A DNA stretch of 64,000 nucleotides, taken from positions 310,001-374,000 of the forward strand of contig NZ_JAETXJ010000001.1 in the NCBI RefSeq assembly GCF_022508225.1, written 5' to 3'. Origin of the DNA: Desulfovibrio sp. UIB00. Lineage in GTDB: Bacteria > Desulfobacterota > Desulfovibrionia > Desulfovibrionales > Desulfovibrionaceae. Of the stretch, positions 57,820-64,000 are shown in pieces (within the stretch, counting starts at the first letter, position 1; every line of letters begins with the position of its first letter). The translations under genes and the position numbers were made by a program. The notes beneath the pieces are model-generated. The model had not been told where the DNA came from. It was given only the letters and a program-made list of their open reading frames with translations, and did not search any database.

Positions 57820-58967
57820 GCTGCGCCTCCTTCATTGGTGGAATCGGCAGGGGAACCTGGCATAGCGCCGCGTGTTGCGCGGTTGCGCCACTGATCGGGC
57901 AAGCCCGCCAGACCCTGCGGCAGGAAGATGGTCACCAGCACAAACATTCCGCCAAGGGCAAACAGCCACGCCTCGGGCATGACCGCCGTAAACCACGTTT
58001 TGAAGGCATTGACGGCAAAGGCGCCAAGCACCGCGCCATAAAGCCGTCCCCGGCCCCCCAGCGCCACCCAGACCACAATTTCAATGGAGTTGAGGGGCGA
58101 AAATTCGCCGGGGTTGATGATGCCCACCTGCGGCACATACAGCGCGCCGCCGATGCCCGCCAGAATGGCGGACAGCGTGAACACCGCCACCTGATACCGC
58201 TCCACCCTGTAGCCGATAAAGCGCACGCGGCTTTCCGCATCGCGCACGGCCACGCACACGCGCCCAAGGCGCGACGCCGTCACAGCCCGGCACAGGAGGT
58301 AGCCAGCCATAAGCGCCACGGCGGAGCAGGCAAACAGGGTTGTACGCATGCCGTCTGTCTGCAATTCGAAGCCCAGCAGGGTCTTGAAGTCTGTAAGGCC
58401 GTTGTTGCCGCCAAAGCCCATTTCGTTGCGGAAAAAGGCCAGCAGGAGGGCGTAGGTCATGGCCTGACTCATGATGGAAAAATACACGCCCGAAACCCGC
58501 GAACCAAAGGCCAGCCTGCCAAATACATAGGCCAGCAGGCCGGGCAGCAGCACCACCAGCAGCACTGCCACCACAAAGTATTCGCTGCCCTGCCAGAACC
58601 ATGGCAGTTCTTTCCAGTTCAGAAAAACCATGAAGTCCGGTAGGTTGGCGTTACCGTAAACGCCGCGTGCGCCTATCTGCCGCATGAGGTACATGCCGAA
58701 TCCATAACCCCCAAGGGCGAAAAACGCGCCGTGCCCAAGACTGAGCACGCCCATGAAACCCCAGACCAGATCAACGGAAAGGGCCAGCAGGGAATATGTC
58801 AGATACTTGCCCAGCAGGGTGACCATGTAGCCCGGCACGTGCAGGGCGCTGCCTGCGGGCAGCAGGCTGCCTGCAACCACAGCCAGGGACAGCAGGGCGG
58901 TAACAGCCAGAAAATTGCGGGTAGGCGTGTTGAGCAGCCTTTCGCGTTCAAAGATATCGGTCGCCAT
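57816..58967 (-). CDS. urtC: Urea ABC transporter permease UrtC
   Basis: A 383-residue inner-membrane permease of the LivM type with about ten helices and the conserved GVLSLGHGAFFALGGYGFGMYLM segment near 75-95. It starts immediately after the urtB stop. It forms the pore with UrtB. Confidence 0.95.
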   Translation of the reverse strand: MATDIFERERLLNTPTRNFLAVTALLSLAVVAGSLLPAGSALHVPGYMVTLLGKYLTYSLLALSVDLVWGFMGVLSLGHGAFFALGGYGFGMYLMRQIGARGVYGNANLPDFMVFLNWKELPWFWQGSEYFVVAVLLVVLLPGLLAYVFGRLAFGSRVSGVYFSIMSQAMTYALLLAFFRNEMGFGGNNGLTDFKTLLGFELQTDGMRTTLFACSAVALMAGYLLCRAVTASRLGRVCVAVRDAESRVRFIGYRVERYQVAVFTLSAILAGIGGALYVPQVGIINPGEFSPLNSIEIVVWVALGGRGRLYGAVLGAFAVNAFKTWFTAVMPEAWLFALGGMFVLVTIFLPQGLAGLPDQWRNRATRGAMPGSPADSTNEGGAA

Positions 58968-60650
58968 TTATGCCTCCACCGCACGGCCCTTTTGCGGAAA
59001 CAAGCCGCGCGGGCGCTTCTGGATGAACAGGATAAGGCAGACCAGAATGATGATCTTGGAAAGCATGGCTCCACTGGCAGGTTCCAGAAACTTGTTGGCA
59101 ATGCCAAGAGCCAGCCCGCCCGTGAGCGTTCCCCAGAGGTTGCCCACGCCGCCAAACACTACCACCATGAAGGAATCCACAATGTAGGTCTGGCCCAGAT
59201 TGGGGCCAACGTTGGAAACCTGGCTCAAGGCCACGCCAGCCATGCCCGCCACGCCGGAGCCAAGGCCGAATGTCAGCGCGTCCACGCGCGAGGCGCGTAT
59301 GCCCATGCAGCGGGCAATGGCCCTGTTTTGCGATACGGCGCGCACTTCAAGCCCCAGCCGGGTGCGGTGCATGGCCACATGGATGAGGGCAAACACGCCA
59401 AGACAGAAAAGGATGATGTACACGCGGTTGCAGGTCAGGCTGAAATGCTGGGTGATCTGCCACACGCCGCTCATGAATTCCGGATTCTGCACGGCGCGGT
59501 TAAGGGGCGAAAACACCGTGCGCACGGCTTGTTGCAGCACAAGGCTGATGCCGAATGTCGCCAGCAATGTTTCCAGCGGGCGACCGTAGAGAAAGCGGAT
59601 AACAGTCTTTTCAAGCAGTACGCCTGTGCCGCCGCTCACCAGAAAGGCGGCGGGCACAGCCAGAATGAGAGCAAGGCCGGGCTGGCCCGGCAAGAGCTGC
59701 TGCATGCCCCAGGCAGTATAGGCCCCAAGCATGATCAGCTCGCCGTGGGCCATGTTGATGACGCCCATGACGCCAAAGGTGATGGCAAGACCAATGGCGG
59801 CCAGTACAAGAATGGATCCCAGACTCGTTCCAAAAAAGAGCATTTCAAAGAACTGCGCCCACTGGGCGGAAACGCGCTGGGAATAGAGGGCATCGTCCGC
59901 AGCCTTGGCCACAGCCGCGTCGGATGAAGCGGCAAGCGTGCGCAGGGCGTTGAGGGCGGCGGGACTGCCGTTGCTGTTCAGGGCTTTGACGGCGGCAAGC
60001 TGGTCTGAGCGCACGGCGGCTGGATCAGCCGCCACGTACAGGGCAAGAGCTGCGTTGAGGTTGCCGCGCACGGCTTCATCTTTTTCACCAGCCAGCAGTT
60101 TGTTCAGGGCCTCTGCCTTGAGGGGCGGGGTGGCGCTGTCCATGAGGGCTGCCGAAGCCTGACGGCGCTTGGCCGTGTCGGTTGAAGTAAGAGCCTGAGC
60201 GTTGAGAATATCCGTAATGCGCTGGCGCTGGCGGTTGCTTGTGCCCACTTTGCGCAGGCTGTCGGCACTTTGCACCGCGCCAAGTTCGCCTTTGGCGTCA
60301 AGGGGCCGCGCCTGACCAGCATCGTCGCTCACAAAGAGCGCTCCTGTAGCGGCATCGGCCAGCAGGGTATTGCGCAGCAGGGCTTCCAGCAGTTTTTCGC
60401 GCAGTGGCGCGGCAAGGCTGCTGTCATCCTTTTCCAGCGCGGCAATGGCCGCATCCCTGTCTGCTACCTTGGGGCTCACCAGAGCCTTGAGCAGATCGGC
60501 TGGAATAATGGATGGCGAAGTTAGCACCGGGGACGCGGAAGGAGTCGAAACCGCGCCCCCGGCATTCCCGTCCGGTTCCGGTCCGGACGCCAGCACTGCG
60601 GGAGGCAGGCTGAAAATTATGAGGCAGCAGAGCAAGAGCGCCGTGCGCAT
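58968..60650 (-). CDS. urtB: Urea ABC transporter permease UrtB
   Basis: A 560-residue permease of the LivH type. A signal-like N-terminus is followed by about 230 residues of Ala-rich helical repeats, then eight or more membrane helices with GVMGVINMAHGELIMLGAYTAW. The long periplasmic extension is normal for UrtB. It follows urtA after a GC-rich stem-loop. Confidence 0.95.
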   Translation of the reverse strand: MRTALLLCCLIIFSLPPAVLASGPEPDGNAGGAVSTPSASPVLTSPSIIPADLLKALVSPKVADRDAAIAALEKDDSSLAAPLREKLLEALLRNTLLADAATGALFVSDDAGQARPLDAKGELGAVQSADSLRKVGTSNRQRQRITDILNAQALTSTDTAKRRQASAALMDSATPPLKAEALNKLLAGEKDEAVRGNLNAALALYVAADPAAVRSDQLAAVKALNSNGSPAALNALRTLAASSDAAVAKAADDALYSQRVSAQWAQFFEMLFFGTSLGSILVLAAIGLAITFGVMGVINMAHGELIMLGAYTAWGMQQLLPGQPGLALILAVPAAFLVSGGTGVLLEKTVIRFLYGRPLETLLATFGISLVLQQAVRTVFSPLNRAVQNPEFMSGVWQITQHFSLTCNRVYIILFCLGVFALIHVAMHRTRLGLEVRAVSQNRAIARCMGIRASRVDALTFGLGSGVAGMAGVALSQVSNVGPNLGQTYIVDSFMVVVFGGVGNLWGTLTGGLALGIANKFLEPASGAMLSKIIILVCLILFIQKRPRGLFPQKGRAVEA

Positions 60651-60722
60651 GGGAATATCCTTTAGTCTGGTCTGCCGGGTCTGCGCGGGCGCTGGCCCTG
60701 GCCGACGTGCCGTGGGGGGATT

Positions 60723-60745
60723 GCGGGGGCCGCTGAGGCCCCCGC
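60723..60745 (-). promoter_or_regulatory. Stem-loop between urtA and urtB
   Basis: A perfect nine-base GC stem GCGGGGGCC/GGCCCCCGC with a five-base loop and no T-run. It may stabilise the urtA message or let the binding protein be made in excess of the permease. Confidence 0.55.
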
Positions 60746-60769
60746 AGCAGGTTCATACGGTTGCGCGGG

Positions 60770-62056
60770 CTATTTGGAAGCGCCGCCGCACTTCTTGGTC
60801 TTGGTATTGTAGTTGCCGCAGTTGATGGGGTCGGTCCAGTCGCCGATCAGATCCTTGGATTCGGGCAGGTAGTGCGACCACGCTTCGCCGGGAACCACGG
60901 AGGGAGTTTCCCAGACCACCTGGAACTGGCCGTCAGCCTGGATTTCGCCGATCAGCACGGGTTTGGTGATGTGGTGGTTGGGCAGTACCTTGGCCATGCC
61001 GCCGGTGAGGTTGGGGGTTTCAAGACCCACAATGGCCTTCAGGACCTTGTTCACATCGGTGCTCTGGGCCTTTTCAACAGCCTTCACCCACAGGTTGAAG
61101 CCGATGTAGTGGGCTTCCATGGGGTCGTTGGTCACGCGCTTGGGATTCTTGGTGAAGTCGTGCCACTTTTTGATGAAGGCCTTGTTGGCGGGATTGTCCA
61201 CGCTCATGAAGTAGTTCCAGGCAGCCAGATGGCCCACCAGGGGCTTGGTGTCTATGCCGGAAAGTTCTTCTTCACCCACGGAGAAAGCCATGACGGGAAT
61301 GTCGGCGGCCGTGATGCCCTGGTTGGCAAGTTCCTTGTAGAAAGGCACGTTTGCATCGCCGTTGAGGGTGGAAACCACAGCGGTCTTTTTGCCCGCGTTG
61401 CCGAACTTTTTGATTTCAGCAACGATGGACTGCCAGTCGGAATGACCGAATGGCGTGTAGTTGATAAGGATATCTTCCTTTTTCACGCCCTTGGAGATCA
61501 GGTAGGCTTCGATGATCTTGTTGGCGGTGCGGGGGAACACGTAGTCCGTACCGGCCAGTACCCAGCGCTTCACGCCGAGATCGTTCATCAGGTAGTCCAC
61601 AGCGGGAATAGCCTGCTGGTTCGGGGCCGCGCCGGTGTAGATGACGTTGCGCGATGATTCTTCGCCTTCGTACTGCACAGGGTAGAAGAGGAGGCCGTTG
61701 AGTTCTTCAAACACGGGCAAGACGGACTTGCGCGAAACCGAGGTCCAACAGCCGAAAACAGCGGCGACCTTGTCCTTGCTCAGCAGCTCGCGGGCCTTTT
61801 CTGCAAAGAGGGGCCAGTTGGAGGCAGGGTCTACCACCACTGGTTCCAGCTTCTTGCCCAGCAGGCCGCCTTTTTTGTTCTGCTCGTCAATGAGCATGAG
61901 CATGACGTCTTTCAGCGTTGTTTCGCTGATGGCCATGGTGCCGGAGAGCGAGTGCAGAATGCCCACCTTGATGGTGTCTTCTGCGGCCTTTGCGTTCAGC
62001 GAACCGCACAGGGTGACGAGCATGAGAGCCAACGCCGCCAACGTTTTCTTGAACAT
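60770..62056 (-). CDS. urtA: Urea ABC transporter substrate-binding protein UrtA
   Basis: A 428-residue periplasmic binding protein. A signal peptide (residues 1-24, ending NAKA) precedes a Leu/Ile/Val-type two-lobe fold with the UrtA hallmark VGILHSLSGTMAISE and GCWTSVSRKSVLPVFEE. CAAGGAGG precedes the ATG. First gene of the urt-ure operon, downstream of a sigma-54 promoter. Confidence 0.97.
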   Translation of the reverse strand: MFKKTLAALALMLVTLCGSLNAKAAEDTIKVGILHSLSGTMAISETTLKDVMLMLIDEQNKKGGLLGKKLEPVVVDPASNWPLFAEKARELLSKDKVAAVFGCWTSVSRKSVLPVFEELNGLLFYPVQYEGEESSRNVIYTGAAPNQQAIPAVDYLMNDLGVKRWVLAGTDYVFPRTANKIIEAYLISKGVKKEDILINYTPFGHSDWQSIVAEIKKFGNAGKKTAVVSTLNGDANVPFYKELANQGITAADIPVMAFSVGEEELSGIDTKPLVGHLAAWNYFMSVDNPANKAFIKKWHDFTKNPKRVTNDPMEAHYIGFNLWVKAVEKAQSTDVNKVLKAIVGLETPNLTGGMAKVLPNHHITKPVLIGEIQADGQFQVVWETPSVVPGEAWSHYLPESKDLIGDWTDPINCGNYNTKTKKCGGASK

Positions 62057-62144
62057 GTGGAGCCTCCTTGGAACTGTCTGTATGTCTGTACGTGACGCGG
62101 CGCACCCCCATGGTTGCCGCGCTGCTTGCTACAGCACATAGGTA

Positions 62145-62160
62145 AGCAAGAGGCGTTCCA
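62145..62160 (-). promoter_or_regulatory. Sigma-54 promoter of urtA
   Basis: On the minus strand TGGAACG-CCTC-TTGCT matches the -24/-12 consensus TGGCACGN4TTGCW with one change, and the invariant GG and GC are ten bases apart as required. It lies about 90 bases before the urtA start and downstream of a gene for a sigma-54 activator. Confidence 0.82.
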
Positions 62161-62221
62161 AGGTGATTTTATCTGTAATATTTTGTATTTATTTGATAAT
62201 TTTTTAGATTGCGCTCTAATG

Positions 62222-62266
62222 TTAAAACAATTTTGTAAAATCATGAGATTTTAAAACATTTTTGTA
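62222..62266. promoter_or_regulatory. Candidate activator-binding repeats upstream of urtA
   Basis: The 16-base unit TTAAAACAATTTTGTA (62222-62237) recurs as TTAAAACATTTTTGTA (62251-62266) with one change. Between them lies an inverted repeat TAAAATC-ATGA-GATTTTA (62236-62253). They sit 60-110 bases upstream of the sigma-54 promoter, where an enhancer-binding protein would bind. Confidence 0.55.
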
Positions 62267-62315
62267 CGCCTCTGGAGTGGTGCTGTCTGCCCTCCAACAG
62301 GTTTGAGCGTCCGCG

Positions 62316-62367
62316 CAAAAAAAACACACCCGGCCCGGCAGATTACAAGTCTGCCGGCCGGGTGTGG
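62316..62367 (-). terminator. Terminator of the sigma-54 activator gene
   Basis: A long stem (arms ACACCCGGCC-CGGCAGA and its complement, 62325-62366) is followed on the minus strand by eight T residues, about 30 bases after the regulator stop. Confidence 0.9.
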
Positions 62368-62396
62368 AGTGTGCATGTCCTGCATGATTTGTGGTT

Positions 62397-63965
62397 CTAG
62401 GCAGGGTTTGAAGGCGCGAACCTGCGGTGATCTATGCCGTATTTTTTCATCTTGTAATAGATGATGCGGTAGGTGATGCCCAGATCACGCGCGGCTTGAT
62501 GGATGTTGCCACGGGCGTTTTTGAGGGCGTCCACAATAAATTCCTGCTCCACCCTGGCGATGGTTTCATTAAAGCCAAGGCCGCCGCCCGTGGGGCCGGT
62601 GCTGCTGCTCTCCGCGCTTTGCAGGGTGCTGGGCAGGTGATGGGCGCGCAGCACGGCATCCTCGCAGATAAGCACGGCGCGTTCCATGACGTTTTTCAGC
62701 TCACGCACGTTGCCGGGCCAGTGGTATTGCAGCAAAAGGTCGATGGCAGGCGTGGAAATGCGCCGTACCGGGCGGTCGTATTCCTTGCTGAACATGCGCA
62801 GAAAATGCTCCGTGAGGGGCAAAATGTCCTCCGGTCTTTCGCGCAGCGGGGGAATAAACACGGGAAAGACATTGATGCGGTAGTAAAGATCCTCGCGGAA
62901 CAGCCCCTGCTCCACCAGCTCTTCCAGCGGGCGGTTGGTGGCGCAGACAAGGCGTACGTCCACCTTGTAGCGGCGTTCATCGCCCAGCGGCTGGATTTCG
63001 CCTTCCTGAAGCGCGCGCAGCACCTTTGCCTGGGCTGTGGTGGAAAGGTCGCCGATTTCGTCCAGAAACAGCGTGCCCTTGTCTGCTTGGCGGAAAAGCC
63101 CGGCGCGGTTTTGCACAGCGCCTGTGAACGCGCCCTTGCGCCAGCCAAAAAGCTCGCCTTCAATGAGCTCTGAGGGCAGGGCGGCGCAGTTGAGCATGAC
63201 CAGAGGCTGCGCGCGCCTGGGGCTTGCTGTGTGCAGGGCCTGGGCCATCAGTTCTTTGCCCACGCCCGACTCCCCGCGCAACAGCACGGTTGCGCGGCTG
63301 GCCCCGGCCTGCGTGAGGCGGCGCAGCACGTGCCGCAAGCTCTTGGAGGTGGCTATGACCGAGGCTGGCGTGCCGCTGACAAGAGGTTCATCGGGCAGCA
63401 TGCAGAAATGCTGGCGCGCCATTTCTTCCTGCAAACGGGCCACCTGCCGACCCACAAGCGTGGCTACTGTTTCGAGAAAGCGGCAGCGCAGATCCAGTTC
63501 TGATTCCGGGGCGGTGGGGGTATCGGCGCTCAGGGTGCCGATAACTTCCGTCTGGTCGGCATTTTCAACGCGCACCGGCACGCTTATGAATGCCAGCCGC
63601 GCCATTTCTTCCTGGCTGCGGCCAAAAAGGCGGTTCTGAAAGTCTGGCCGACCCTGCATGCATGAAACAATTATGGGCCTGCCCTCGGCAAAAACCTGAC
63701 CAGTGATGCCTGATCCCGGTTCATAGGCGGCCTCGGGCGCGTCCGCAGGGCCGTAGGAAAGCGAGAGCTTGAGCTCGCCGCTTTCGGGATCCTGAACCAC
63801 GATGTGGGGCCTGTCGAAGTGCATGTCTTCTGCAAGAGCCGCCAGCAGCTCCTGTAGAGAATCGTGAAAGGAATGGCCCGGCGATAGGGCGGCCAACACC
63901 CGGTTAAGGGTGTCGAGGCACTGCCCTGTGCCCATGAAGGGCGCGGCGAAATGGGCTTCTTGCAT
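62397..63965 (-). CDS. NifA-like sigma-54-dependent activator
   Basis: A 522-residue regulator. An N-terminal GAF domain (about 15-170) senses a signal, an AAA+ domain (about 200-430) contains Walker A GESGVGKE, the sigma-54 contact loop GAFTGA and Walker B LFLDEIGD, and a Fis-type helix-turn-helix ends the protein (NIHQAARDLGITYRIIYYKMKKYGI). The ATG at 63965 follows AGGGG; a TTG five codons upstream is a weaker choice. It lies just upstream of the urt operon with its sigma-54 promoter, so it is the likely activator of urea uptake and urease under nitrogen need. The GAF ligand is unknown. Confidence 0.9.
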   Translation of the reverse strand: MQEAHFAAPFMGTGQCLDTLNRVLAALSPGHSFHDSLQELLAALAEDMHFDRPHIVVQDPESGELKLSLSYGPADAPEAAYEPGSGITGQVFAEGRPIIVSCMQGRPDFQNRLFGRSQEEMARLAFISVPVRVENADQTEVIGTLSADTPTAPESELDLRCRFLETVATLVGRQVARLQEEMARQHFCMLPDEPLVSGTPASVIATSKSLRHVLRRLTQAGASRATVLLRGESGVGKELMAQALHTASPRRAQPLVMLNCAALPSELIEGELFGWRKGAFTGAVQNRAGLFRQADKGTLFLDEIGDLSTTAQAKVLRALQEGEIQPLGDERRYKVDVRLVCATNRPLEELVEQGLFREDLYYRINVFPVFIPPLRERPEDILPLTEHFLRMFSKEYDRPVRRISTPAIDLLLQYHWPGNVRELKNVMERAVLICEDAVLRAHHLPSTLQSAESSSTGPTGGGLGFNETIARVEQEFIVDALKNARGNIHQAARDLGITYRIIYYKMKKYGIDHRRFAPSNPA

Positions 63966-64000
63966 ATGTCCCCTGCTCAATGCGGCGTGAGTACGGCGCT

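Larger units (their letters stand above)
62057..62396. promoter_or_regulatory. Control region of the urt-ure operon
   Basis: From urtA outward (minus strand): leader, sigma-54 promoter (62145-62160), AT-rich tract, operator-like repeats (62222-62266), then the regulator's terminator (62316-62367). No gene is seen. Confidence 0.7.

Overview
The window is about 64 kb of a GC-rich bacterial chromosome (no plasmid or phage backbone seen). Three things point to a sulfate reducer of the Desulfovibrio group: a cytochrome c maturation cluster whose CcmE carries a cysteine (CxxxY) in place of the usual heme-binding histidine, a citrate synthase of the homocitrate-synthase (Re-type) family instead of the ordinary one, and a general gene content typical of Desulfovibrionaceae. 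The genus is an inference from gene content, not from an rRNA gene.

Layout. 1-2246 (-): start of a hybrid sensor kinase cut by the window edge. 2609-5573 (+): a two-gene membrane operon (DUF2157/DUF4401 protein and GDYXXLXY protein). 5685-7217 (+): a strongly AT-rich, foreign-looking reverse transcriptase of the Abi/UG (defence-associated) type, lying against the 3' end of an initiator tRNA gene (7303-7379, -). 7792-8829: CNNM/CBS transporter-like protein. 9328-14804: ccmE-ccmF-ccmA-ccmB-ccmC-ccmD and a TPR (CcmI-like) gene. 14936-21141 (-): Re-citrate synthase, isocitrate dehydrogenase, LysE-type exporter and YbhJ-type aconitase, which together make the oxidative branch from oxaloacetate to 2-oxoglutarate. 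21348-25867 (+): RNase II/R-family nuclease, plsY, thrC. 26124-30612 (+): two tandem chemoreceptors with almost identical signalling halves. 30772-31974: secreted alpha/beta hydrolase. 32086-34982 (-): Mg2+ P-type ATPase mgtA with a possible leader peptide. 35120-38709 (-): mtnA, a surface-carbohydrate-type protein and a C_GCAxxG_C_C redox protein. 39042-46888 (+): alaC, hom, an ATP-grasp enzyme, yjbQ, a CPA2 antiporter and dinB; two related intergenic repeats lie in this stretch. 46895-47671 (-): tlyA. 47947-50445 (+): rpmE, DUF1385 protein, prfA. 50529-63965 (-): a complete urea-use region.

The urea region reads as one programme on the minus strand: a NifA-like sigma-54 activator, then a sigma-54 promoter, then urtABCDE (urea ABC importer), then ureD-ureA-ureB-ureC-ureE-ureF-ureG (nickel urease and its assembly proteins). 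Imported urea would be split to ammonia and CO2 in the cytoplasm, and the promoter type suggests nitrogen control.

The best candidate for something not yet described is the lone reverse transcriptase at 5685-7217. Secondary points of interest are the citrate synthase with an added Cache-like sensor domain, the mgtA leader ORF, the duplicated intergenic element at 40251/45398, and the operator-like direct repeats upstream of urtA.
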